From NCBI GenBank assembly GCA_030830285.1, contig JAURNF010000249.1:1-26947 (forward strand): a stretch of DNA of 26,947 nt. Direction: 5' to 3'. A program made the position numbers and the translations under genes. Shown here piece by piece: positions 15,547-21,948 of the stretch. The first letter of the stretch is position 1, and each line of letters opens with the position of its first letter. The notes under the pieces are model-generated. The model did no database searches. It saw only the letters and a list, made by a program, of their open reading frames with translations, and was not told the DNA's origin. This DNA is from Candidatus Kapaibacterium sp. (GTDB taxonomy: Bacteria; Bacteroidota; Ignavibacteria; Kapaibacteriales; Kapaibacteriaceae).

Positions 15547-16296
15547 TTACGTGAAGAGCTCGATACCGAGGACGACAAGTCCGATCGATAACACAACCCA
15601 GCCAAAACTTGCGCGCAACACTGTGCTGTCGATGCGACGCGATAGGAATGTGCCGGTGATGATGCCTGCCGTTGTGAGAGCAGTAAACGTCAGTACGTAC
15701 GACCAGTCGTAGCTCATGCCACTTGCCATGTCTACCGCGACGCCGGTGAATGAGTTTACGCTTATCAAGACCAATGATGACGCGACGGCACGCTTCATGT
15801 CGAGCTTTGCCCACAACGCAAGCGCTGGCGTCATAAGAAACCCTCCGCCGACGCCGAGTAGGCCCCCTATCGCGCCAATCACGATGCCGAATGCGCTTAG
15901 TCGAATGGGCTGCAATGTACCTGCGTTAGTGCTTGAAGCCTTGCGCTTACGCAACATGGCGATGGCAGCAACGAGCAAGATGAGTCCGAAGAAGATCATC
16001 TGCACGCGCTGCGGCACGAAGTCATCAAGAAAGCCGCGCACGGCGATCAACGAGAGAATTGTCGATGGTCCAAACCAAGCGATAGTGCGCCACTCGATCA
16101 TTCGCTCACGCCACTGCATGGCAACCGCAACCGCCGAAGAGACTGCGACGACGAAGAGTGCGTAGCCGTCGGCAAGGTGTGATGGAACACCGCCGATGTA
16201 CACAAAGGCAGGCACAGCTACAATTGCTCCGCCCGCACCCAAGAGTCCGAGCGAAACACCAATCGCAAGCGCGATTGCGAGCATGATGATCGTCAC
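15547..16296 (-). CDS. TSUP (TauE/SafE) family membrane exporter
   Basis: A 249-residue membrane protein with about eight hydrophobic segments and the two TSUP repeat motifs: GVSLGLLGAGGAIVAVPA near the N-terminus and GAIGGLLGVGGGFLMTPAL in the second half. TSUP proteins move sulfite, thiosulfate, sulfoacetate or related sulfur anions. As the last gene of the persulfide cassette it probably exports the oxidised sulfur product. The reading frame begins with GTG at 16296, whose bases overlap the thioredoxin stop (GTGA), implying translational coupling; an ATG four codons later (16284) is possible. TauE genes also accompany cstA and cstB in the staphylococcal cst locus, which supports this role. 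Confidence 0.9.
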   Translation of the reverse strand: MTIIMLAIALAIGVSLGLLGAGGAIVAVPAFVYIGGVPSHLADGYALFVVAVSSAVAVAMQWRERMIEWRTIAWFGPSTILSLIAVRGFLDDFVPQRVQMIFFGLILLVAAIAMLRKRKASSTNAGTLQPIRLSAFGIVIGAIGGLLGVGGGFLMTPALALWAKLDMKRAVASSLVLISVNSFTGVAVDMASGMSYDWSYVLTFTALTTAGIITGTFLSRRIDSTVLRASFGWVVLSIGLVVLGIELFT

Positions 16297-16610
16297 GCTG
16301 TCACCACTGTTGCACGGTCAAGTTCGGCAGCGATCGCGCCGTATGGCTGCACGCCAGCCTGACGCCAGATTGGCTGACCATTCTGGAAGATCATGAGTGT
16401 TGGTATGCTTTGAACACTAAAGCGCGCTGCAAGCTGCGGTTTGTTGTCGACGTTGACCTTGATGACCAGGGCGCGACCCTTGTAGTCGCGAGCAATCTGT
16501 TCGATCGTTGGTGCTACGGCATGACACGGCCCACACCACTCAGCCCAGAAGTCGACGAGGATGGGCTGCGACGTCGATGCAAGGAGCTCGTCGAATGAAC
16601 CCGTTACCAT
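16293..16610 (-). CDS. Thioredoxin
   Basis: A 105-residue thioredoxin of normal length. The redox motif WCGPC is at 25-29 within LVDFWAEWCGPCHAVAP, and the cis-proline is in SIPTLMIF. There is no signal peptide, so it is cytosolic. In this operon it probably reduces persulfides on the neighbouring rhodaneses or frees sulfide or sulfite from protein carriers; that is inferred from context. I chose the ATG at 16610, which overlaps the end of the rhodanese gene (ATGGTAA: the ATG covers the last sense codons and the stop follows). An upstream in-frame ATG at 16673 would lie well inside the rhodanese gene. The symbol trxA is not used because this looks like a pathway-specific copy. Confidence 0.93.
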   Translation of the reverse strand: MVTGSFDELLASTSQPILVDFWAEWCGPCHAVAPTIEQIARDYKGRALVIKVNVDNKPQLAARFSVQSIPTLMIFQNGQPIWRQAGVQPYGAIAAELDRATVVTA

Positions 16611-16900
16611 TGCAGCATGCCCCCTTCGAGATTCACGGGGTTGGTGAATCCTTGCATGCCAAGGAACATGCACGCTTGTCCACTGCGATTGCCTGAGCGA
16701 CAGTACACGATGAGTTCGCGGTCGCGGTACTGCTCGAGTTCGTCCAAGCGCGCAGGAAGTTCGCCGAGTGGTATGAGGATTGAGCTTGGGATGTGCTGCT
16801 CGGCATGTTCTTCTGGCTGACGCACATCAAGAAGAATCAGATCGTCGCCTGCTTCAATGCGTTGCTTGAGTTCTGTCGATGAGATCGTCGTGAAATTCAT
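16604..16900 (-). CDS. Single-domain rhodanese sulfurtransferase
   Basis: A 98-residue stand-alone rhodanese. The start LLDVRQPEEHAEQHIPSSILIP and the active loop VYCRSGNRSG (Cys67) are complete, so it should carry a persulfide sulfur. The CRSGNRS loop resembles that of GlpE/PspE-type small rhodaneses. There is no signal peptide. The ATG at 16900 overlaps the stop of the CstB-like gene as ATGA, and the 3' end overlaps the thioredoxin start. An upstream ATG in the same frame (17035) would add a basic, non-homologous tail inside the previous gene. The likely job is to pass sulfur between persulfide donors and the CstB-like enzyme or thioredoxin. Confidence 0.92.
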   Translation of the reverse strand: MNFTTISSTELKQRIEAGDDLILLDVRQPEEHAEQHIPSSILIPLGELPARLDELEQYRDRELIVYCRSGNRSGQACMFLGMQGFTNPVNLEGGMLQW

Positions 16901-18309
16901 GCTGATTTGTCCATTGATACTGGTGCGCCTGATGCCTTCCATCCTGCGAACCCTTGTGGGAAGTTGACGACGTTGGTAAATCCTTCGCGCTGAAGGATAC
17001 TGATGGCAATGCTTGAGCGATCGCCTGCTTGACATGATATCACGACTGGTGTGTCGCGTGGGACTTCGTTCGTGCGGCCTTGCAGATACCCTGCATGCAG
17101 ATGCATTGCGCCAGGAATATGTCCGGCTTCGTACTCGCTTGTTGCCCGTACATCTACTACGCGCAGCGATCCATCGACGTGATGCGCCACGAGATCGTCG
17201 ATGTGAATCTGCGGAACCTCTGCGAGCTCATTGCCTGCTTCTTGCCAGTCAGTGACATTTGGATAGTAGCCTACAACGCCATCGAGTCCGATGCGAATGA
17301 GTTTGCGCATCACATCGTCGAGGTCTTCCTCGCTCGTGATCAACGCGAATGGTTCATCGTAGTTCAATACCCAGCCAGCCCACGTTGAAAGTGCCTTGTT
17401 GTTCTGAATGTTGATCGTCCCCGGAATGTGTCCACCCGCAAACGATACCTTCGAGCGCGTGTCGATAACGTGTCGATGTGACGTGAGCACGTCGCGCAGT
17501 TCACCAAGTGTGAGTCGCTTCGGCGACGGCACGCTCGTGAGGAGTGACCGCTCGACCTTGTTGAGCTTCTTCATCATGGCGAAATAGCGAGGGGGCTCGG
17601 GCTGACCCGATAACAACTCAGCAACGAACGCATCTTCGGATGTGTGACGCAGAGCCCAGTTAACAAGCTTCTCGTAGCCAACGGTCGATGATGGGATTGC
17701 GCCCAGTGCCTTGCCGCAGGCCGAGCCAGCGCCATGCGCAGGGTGAACCTGAATATGATCGGGCAGCGACTTGAAGCGCGCAAGCGACTTCCACATCTGA
17801 CGTGCACCAATCTCCATCGTGCCCGTAAGGCCAGCAGCCTTTTCGAGCAGGTCTGGACGTCCCACATCACCAACAAATACGAAGTCACCCGTAAAGATCA
17901 TGATCGGCACATCAGCTGCTGCTGGTGTATCGGTGACCAAGAAGGAGATGTGCTCTGGGGTGTGACCCGGCGTGTGCATCGTCTCGAACTTGATGTTGCC
18001 AACCATGAACGTCTCGCCGTCCTTGAGTCCAACGTGATCGAACTCGTACTGCCAATCGGCGCCGCCCTCGTCGGAGAGGAACATCATTGCGCCCGTCACC
18101 TCAGCAAGCTCGCGTGTGCCGCTGAGGAAGTCGGCGTGGATGTGTGTTTCGGCAAGGTGCGTGATGCGCAGTCGTTCCTGACGGGCAATCTCGATGTAGG
18201 TGTCGATGTCGCGCTTCGCGTCGATCACAACACACTCACCTGTCTTTTGGCAGCCCACCATGTAGGATGCATGCGCAAGGCCTGGTTCGTAGATCTGCTT
18301 GAAAAACAT
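16897..18309 (-). CDS. CstB-like persulfide dioxygenase with two rhodanese domains
   Basis: A 470-residue, three-domain protein. Residues 1-240 form a metallo-beta-lactamase domain of the ETHE1 (persulfide dioxygenase) class, with THIHAD (55-60), HTPGH (112-116), FTGD (139-142), GDVGRPDLL (147-155) and VHPAHGAGS (188-196). Residues about 265-358 form a rhodanese fold that keeps VIDTRSKVSFAGGHIPG but has no cysteine where the active loop should be (FALITSEEDL). Residues about 367-462 form a second rhodanese with an active loop CQAGDRS (Cys426). This order matches S. aureus CstB, which turns persulfides into thiosulfate and sulfite. There is no signal peptide. It is the first of four overlapping genes, 87 bp downstream of the Crp-type regulator. 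No sulfide:quinone reductase is encoded here, so the persulfide source is unknown. Confidence 0.92.
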   Translation of the reverse strand: MFFKQIYEPGLAHASYMVGCQKTGECVVIDAKRDIDTYIEIARQERLRITHLAETHIHADFLSGTRELAEVTGAMMFLSDEGGADWQYEFDHVGLKDGETFMVGNIKFETMHTPGHTPEHISFLVTDTPAAADVPIMIFTGDFVFVGDVGRPDLLEKAAGLTGTMEIGARQMWKSLARFKSLPDHIQVHPAHGAGSACGKALGAIPSSTVGYEKLVNWALRHTSEDAFVAELLSGQPEPPRYFAMMKKLNKVERSLLTSVPSPKRLTLGELRDVLTSHRHVIDTRSKVSFAGGHIPGTINIQNNKALSTWAGWVLNYDEPFALITSEEDLDDVMRKLIRIGLDGVVGYYPNVTDWQEAGNELAEVPQIHIDDLVAHHVDGSLRVVDVRATSEYEAGHIPGAMHLHAGYLQGRTNEVPRDTPVVISCQAGDRSSIAISILQREGFTNVVNFPQGFAGWKASGAPVSMDKSA

Positions 18310-18396
18310 ATCACGTCTTTCGAGATTGATTCATTGAGAAGTATGCGAACCTACGGCATCTGAAGAGATCCCGTTGGTGACTTTCGCACAATGCCG

Positions 18397-19116
18397 CTAG
18401 GTGCGTGATAGAAGTCCCTTGCGATCGGTGATCGTAATCGATCCACGTTGGAGCTCTACCCAGCCCCTTGCCGCGAAATCTCGCAGGATGCGAGTAACGA
18501 CTTCGCGCGCTGTGCCTGCCTCTTCGGCAAGTTTTTCATGTGTAGCGTTGATAGTCAACGTGTGGTGTCTGGCCGCATGATCGATGAGAATGCCTGCAAG
18601 CCGCTCGTCCATGCGACGGAACACGATCTCTTCGAGGAGAATCATCACATCCGTTAGACGTGTTGCGAACATGCTGAAGACGTAATCACGGGCTTCGTTT
18701 GACGAGTCCATGAGACCACGAAAATCCTCCGTCGATATCGTCAAGACCGTTGCATCCTCTTCAACGATGGCGCTTGCCTGGTGAATTGGATTCGACAATG
18801 CGCACGACATCGACAGAATGCATGTGTCGCCGGGTCCGATGCGGTAGAGCGTAATGGACTTGCCGGAATCATGCTCCTTGAATACACGGATCGAACCAGA
18901 TACGATAAAGCCAATTCGACCGCAGCCTTCGTTCTCGCGAAACACAAACGTGCCTGCAGGCATGTCCATACGGTGGACGCGATCGGGAGGCAAAAACGTA
19001 AACATATCGGGGATGCGAAGCTCGTTCTGTTCCATGGGCGAAACTACGTCAATTTCCTCCGTTGGCATACGCATGTAGTCGATGCGCGAATGCCGCGTTT
19101 TGTTCGCATGGGACAT
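18397..19116 (-). CDS. Crp/Fnr-family transcriptional regulator
   Basis: A protein of up to 239 residues with an N-terminal cyclic-nucleotide-type sensor domain (about 38-155, including GTFVFRENEGCGRIGFIVSG) and a C-terminal winged helix (about 190-232, ATHEKLAEEAGTAREVVTRI). It belongs to the group with cysteines in the sensor part: Cys65, and Cys99 and Cys105 in DTCILSMSCALS. It lacks the N-terminal Fe-S cysteine cluster of true FNR. The cysteines could sense persulfide or redox state, but the second pair is also common in this subfamily. It lies upstream of and in line with the sulfur cassette, which is its most likely target. Starts at 19116, 19074, 19068 and 19035 are all possible; 19116 is used here. 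Divergent from the sigma-like gene with 55 bp between. Confidence 0.9.
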   Translation of the reverse strand: MSHANKTRHSRIDYMRMPTEEIDVVSPMEQNELRIPDMFTFLPPDRVHRMDMPAGTFVFRENEGCGRIGFIVSGSIRVFKEHDSGKSITLYRIGPGDTCILSMSCALSNPIHQASAIVEEDATVLTISTEDFRGLMDSSNEARDYVFSMFATRLTDVMILLEEIVFRRMDERLAGILIDHAARHHTLTINATHEKLAEEAGTAREVVTRILRDFAARGWVELQRGSITITDRKGLLSRT

Positions 19117-19123
19117 ACGTCAT

Positions 19124-19137
19124 GTTGTGCACGCAAC
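19124..19137. promoter_or_regulatory. Short inverted repeat between crp-type and sigma-like genes
   Basis: GTTGTGCACGCAAC is a partial inverted repeat (GTTG at one end, CAAC at the other) 7 bp upstream of the regulator ATG. It could be an autoregulatory Crp-family site. It does not match TTGAT-N4-ATCAA, and I find no second good copy before the CstB-like gene, so the assignment is weak. On the minus strand a TAGGTTGC box overlaps it, with a TTG 14 nt further upstream. Confidence 0.25.
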
Positions 19138-19171
19138 CTATGCAGCAGCACAATCAAGAGGGAGGTTCGTC

Positions 19172-19672
19172 ATGCAGGTGAATCGTGCAGAGCTCTATCG
19201 ATTTCTGTCTCGTCGGTATTCGGCAGCAAGTTCAGATGATGTGGATGAAGCCATCCAACACGCGGTGACGGTGACGTATGAGATGAGCGTGTTGCGTGAA
19301 GCTCCGAACAATGCGCAAGCGTACGTAACAACTGTTGCAACGCGCGCACTCGCACGATCTGTGGCGCGCACACGATCGATGGTGCATCCTGATCGTGATG
19401 AGGAGTATGGCTGGATGCCCTATGAGCGCACATCATCACCACTTGTTGTGACGCCGGTGCATGAGGATGTGGTTGATGCGTCAACGGTGCTGTCTGCTCT
19501 GCCAGAGCAGGACGCAGCGCTCTTGCGCAGACATTACCTCGAGGGTATGCCGTTTGAGGAGATTGCTCGTGAGTGGGAACTCAAGCCAGAGTGCATTCGC
19601 AAGCGTCATGAGCGTGCACTCAAACGCGCACGACAATTGTTCGCTACTCCGCGTCGCGCTGCAGAGCCTTGA
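19172..19672 (+). CDS. Small sigma-70-like (ECF-type) factor
   Basis: A 166-residue protein. The C-terminal part (about 104-155: VLSALPEQDAALLRRHYLEGMPFEEIAREWELKPECIRKRHERAL, given here in outline) is a good sigma region 4 helix-turn-helix. The N-terminal 65 residues are helical and have the size of region 2 but lack its usual conserved aromatic and acidic motifs, so this is a divergent ECF-type factor or a region-4 regulator. No anti-sigma gene is next to it. GGGAGG lies 6 nt before the ATG at 19172, a strong ribosome binding site, which decides this start over one at 19082. It is divergent from the Crp-type regulator. Its last 29 bp overlap the 3' end of the convergent unknown gene. Confidence 0.8.
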   Translation: MQVNRAELYRFLSRRYSAASSDDVDEAIQHAVTVTYEMSVLREAPNNAQAYVTTVATRALARSVARTRSMVHPDRDEEYGWMPYERTSSPLVVTPVHEDVVDASTVLSALPEQDAALLRRHYLEGMPFEEIAREWELKPECIRKRHERALKRARQLFATPRRAAEP

Positions 19673-20057
19673 TCTTCGCGAGATCGTGTGCGAGGTCAAC
19701 GATGTTGCGAATCACACCTTGCGTCATGCCGAAGTAGACTTCGTCGAACCGACGGAGTGTGTCGTCGTCTGCATGGTTTACTAACGTGGCGATTTGCTCG
19801 CGGAGGGCATTCATTTGCAGCGCAAACTCTTCTTCGAGTTGACGATATCCTTCGTCACCAGGCTTTACGCGACGGAGCGTAGAGTAGACCTTCCAGGTGG
19901 CGGTACCTGTGCGTGAGATCTGGTTGAACAGATCAGCTTCGCCAAGCGAGGCACCGAGCTCGAGGATCGTGCCGACGTCGTTGCCTTTGCGAAGGCCACC
20001 CTCGATGGATGCTTCGAGAAACTCGATCACGGCACGTGTATCGTCGGAAAGCTGCAT
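19644..20057 (-). CDS. Hypothetical helical protein
   Basis: A 137-residue protein that I do not recognise. It is acidic, predicted to be almost wholly helical, without cysteine, signal peptide or membrane segment. It starts MQLSDDTRAVIEFLEASIEGG and ends in a charged helix (LAHDLAKIKALQRDAE). It follows the 210-residue lipoprotein gene by 5 bp and is the last gene of the minus-strand unit. Its 3' end overlaps the sigma-like gene on the other strand by 29 bp. Nothing in the sequence indicates a function. Confidence 0.72.
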   Translation of the reverse strand: MQLSDDTRAVIEFLEASIEGGLRKGNDVGTILELGASLGEADLFNQISRTGTATWKVYSTLRRVKPGDEGYRQLEEEFALQMNALREQIATLVNHADDDTLRRFDEVYFGMTQGVIRNIVDLAHDLAKIKALQRDAE

Positions 20058-20062
20058 GCGAA

Positions 20063-20695
20063 TCAGTATTGAACAGTGGCGAGGATCGAGCGGAACGTTG
20101 CTTCTTGGGTGGCGTTGTCTGGTACGTCCTTACCGCTGACCGTAAGAGGAACGAGTGCGATTTCGTAGTGATTGCCAAGCGTCGATGTGCACACGGCTGC
20201 TCGTGTACGCAGTCCACCAGATGCCATCGAGACGTCGTAGAGTCCGAACCGACGTGGTCCGAGCTCCGCTGTGCGGTATGTGCCGATGAGCTTCACGGCA
20301 CCCGCCGACTTACGGACATGCTTCTGATAGGCAACGCGAGCCAAGCCAAGCATGCCCTCGCCATCGGTCATCTCACGCGTCGACTCGCCGTGTGTGATCG
20401 AGCTGACCACCATTGACAACGTGTACTCAGGGTTAACCGCAACTGATACAATGTCGGCCGAAGCTTCGCCCTTTGTGTCAAGAAATACCCATCCACGCGG
20501 AAGGAGTGCGATGAGATCGCCAGCGCGAGTACGAACGAGTTCGTCGCTCATCTCGATCTGTGGTTGCGGACTCAGTGCAACGTGCTGTACATCGTCGGTT
20601 TGCTGTGGTGCCTTTACAAACAGACACGACGGAAGCGTGATGGCAAGCATCACAACCAACACGATGTTGAACAAACTGCGGCGGATTACTTCCAC
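20063..20695 (-). CDS. Predicted lipoprotein of unknown function
   Basis: A 210-residue protein starting with GTG at 20695. It has a basic start (VEVIRRS), a hydrophobic stretch (LFNIVLVVMLAITLPS) and a lipobox cysteine (Cys24), so it is probably a lipoprotein. The mature part contains beta-rich stretches such as LIALLPRGWVFLDTKGEASADIVSVAV. I know no named family for it. A longer frame from 20755 would put 20 Arg-rich residues ahead of the signal peptide and overlap the DUF1684 gene by 70 bp; the GTG overlaps it by only 10 bp. It is probably co-expressed with the neighbouring DUF1684 lipoprotein and may share its envelope location. Confidence 0.78.
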   Translation of the reverse strand: MEVIRRSLFNIVLVVMLAITLPSCLFVKAPQQTDDVQHVALSPQPQIEMSDELVRTRAGDLIALLPRGWVFLDTKGEASADIVSVAVNPEYTLSMVVSSITHGESTREMTDGEGMLGLARVAYQKHVRKSAGAVKLIGTYRTAELGPRRFGLYDVSMASGGLRTRAAVCTSTLGNHYEIALVPLTVSGKDVPDNATQEATFRSILATVQY

Positions 20696-21291
20696 GACTG
20701 TTCTCCAACCGTAACCGCAACGGGGAGGTTGTTCTCGCGCGGTACGCGTGGACATGAGAACGCGTCGTTGTAGGCGCAGAACGGATTGTATGCACGGTTA
20801 AAGTCGATCACATACACCGAGTCGCCCGTGCGCTCGATATCGAGATACCGCCCACCACGATATGTTGTTTCGCCTGTCGTGCGATCGGTAAACGGCACGA
20901 AGTACGAATCCGTTGGTCCGCCCAGAAACTGGAACGCCGTAAGCGAGCACTCTGTACTACCGTAGCTAAACGTGAAACGTCCAGCGCGCAACGCAGGGCG
21001 CAGCTCAGACGTCGTAGTCGTCATCGTTATCGTGTCGGCAGATGTTGCTGGAACGAACGCTGCATCCACAACGCCTTCCTCGGAGGGGGCGAAGTACTTC
21101 AAACCCTTGAAGGTGTCGCGCATGTGTTCTGGGATCGGACTCTCCGCTGTTGTGCGGAATGCCTCGTCCTTCTCGCGGCGCATATCGAGCAGCTCTTGCT
21201 CATCGAACGACGACGTGTCCATGCCAGTGTCTTCTTCGCAACCAGTGATGATTGCACAGTAGAGTATCGCAACGAGTACGCGCGTGATCAT
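20686..21291 (-). CDS. DUF1684-family lipoprotein
   Basis: A 201-residue protein. The signal peptide MITRVLVAILYCAIITG ends at a lipobox cysteine (Cys18). The C-terminal segment YNPFCAYNDAFSCPRVPREN followed by NLPVAVTVGE is the hallmark of DUF1684, common in Bacteroidota and actinobacteria and of unknown biochemical function. GGRYLDIERTG before it also fits. The ATG at 21291 overlaps the dcd stop as ATGA and places the lipoprotein signal at the N-terminus; the in-frame ATG at 21324 lies inside dcd. It should be anchored in the cell envelope. The link with dcd is probably only operonic. Confidence 0.88.
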   Translation of the reverse strand: MITRVLVAILYCAIITGCEEDTGMDTSSFDEQELLDMRREKDEAFRTTAESPIPEHMRDTFKGLKYFAPSEEGVVDAAFVPATSADTITMTTTTSELRPALRAGRFTFSYGSTECSLTAFQFLGGPTDSYFVPFTDRTTGETTYRGGRYLDIERTGDSVYVIDFNRAYNPFCAYNDAFSCPRVPRENNLPVAVTVGEQSWK

Positions 21292-21842
21292 GACTTCTGC
21301 TCGTCTGCCGGGAAGTTCTTCCACATCATCGATTCAACTGGCGCATTCACGCGAGCGTTGTACTTCGCAGAGCTCTTCGCGTTGTACGGATTGATCACCG
21401 AACCCTCGACAGCGAAATAGATCAGCTGTCCGATCGGCATCCCTGCATACACGCGCACCGGCTGCTTCACGCTAATCTCCAGCGTCCAGAAATTGCAGAA
21501 GCCAATGTCGCCCTTACCTGCTGTCGCATGAATATCGATACCCAGGCGACCAACACTCGACTTACCCTCGAGAAACGGCACGTGGGCGTGCGTCTCGGTG
21601 TACTCTTCGGTCACCCCAAGGTAGAACTTCTCCGGCACCAGCACGATACCCTCGTCTGGAATCGGATACAGTTCGATCTTGTTGTGGCGCTTCGCATCGA
21701 GCTCGCGATCCACATACTCACCGAGCATGCGGCCCAGGTGAACATCATACGAGTTGGAACCAAGACATGAGCGGTCGTATGGCTCGATCTTGATCGTGCC
21801 ACGCTCCATGTGGGCAAGGATTTCAGCGTCTGTCAGAATCAT
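21288..21842 (-). CDS. dcd: dCTP deaminase
   Basis: A 184-residue enzyme converting dCTP to dUTP for thymidylate synthesis. It has the family start MILTDAEILAHMERGTIKIEPYD, the substrate loop EGKSSVGRLG (92-101), ATAGKGDIGF (106-115) and the likely catalytic glutamate in WTLEIS (Glu122). The loop differs from the textbook TAGFIDPGF, but GKGDIGF is, as far as I recall, usual in Bacteroidota enzymes and helps place the organism. The protein ends NAPVESMMWKNFPADEQKS. No Shine-Dalgarno sequence is visible; TAACTTCG lies 4 nt before the ATG. The upstream 106 bp hold octamer repeats and a hairpin, so dcd probably starts a new transcription unit. Confidence 0.95.
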   Translation of the reverse strand: MILTDAEILAHMERGTIKIEPYDRSCLGSNSYDVHLGRMLGEYVDRELDAKRHNKIELYPIPDEGIVLVPEKFYLGVTEEYTETHAHVPFLEGKSSVGRLGIDIHATAGKGDIGFCNFWTLEISVKQPVRVYAGMPIGQLIYFAVEGSVINPYNAKSSAKYNARVNAPVESMMWKNFPADEQKS

Positions 21843-21846
21843 ACAG

Positions 21847-21854
21847 CGAAGTTA
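21847..21854 (-). promoter_or_regulatory. Candidate -7 box before dcd
   Basis: On the minus strand, TAACTTCG is followed by CTGT and the ATG at 21842. It is the same octamer as before the cyclase-family gene. Upstream of it the -33 region falls in the CCGTCTCA octamer repeats and has no TTG. Confidence 0.45.
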
Positions 21855-21867
21855 CGAAGAGGGAGGC

Positions 21868-21906
21868 TGAGACGGTGAGACGGTGAGACGGCTGAGACGG
21901 TGAGAC
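21868..21906. repeat. Tandem TGAGACGG octamer repeats upstream of dcd
   Basis: Four copies of TGAGACGG (21868, 21876, 21884 and 21893) and a partial fifth (21901-21906) lie in a row, with one extra C before the fourth. They occupy the region 14-52 bp upstream of the proposed dcd -7 box. Repeat number could vary by slippage and change promoter spacing. Confidence 0.75.
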
Positions 21907-21908
21907 AT

Positions 21909-21943
21909 CCCGCAACCCATGACTTCAGTCATGGGAGAGCGGG
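21909..21943. repeat. REP-like hairpin
   Basis: CCCATGAC (21916-21923) and GTCATGGG (21928-21935) make a perfect 8-bp stem with a TTCA loop. Outer arms CCCGC (21909-21913) and GCGGG (21939-21943) extend it after small bulges. It resembles REP palindromes mobilised by IS200/IS605-like (RAYT) transposases. It lies 5 bp downstream of the glycosyltransferase stop and could also act as an mRNA 3'-end stem; there is no T-run. Confidence 0.5.
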
Positions 21944-21948
21944 GGAGC

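Noticed and set aside
18310..18396. FNR or Crp site upstream of the CstB-like gene
   Set aside because: TTG/CAA fragments exist, but no palindrome fits TTGAT-N4-ATCAA or TGTGA-N6-TCACA, so I do not annotate a site. A TAGGTTCG box is present but lies too far from the ATG to decide anything.
21868..21943. CRISPR array
   Set aside because: The repeats are 8-bp direct tandem units without spacers, and no cas genes are near.
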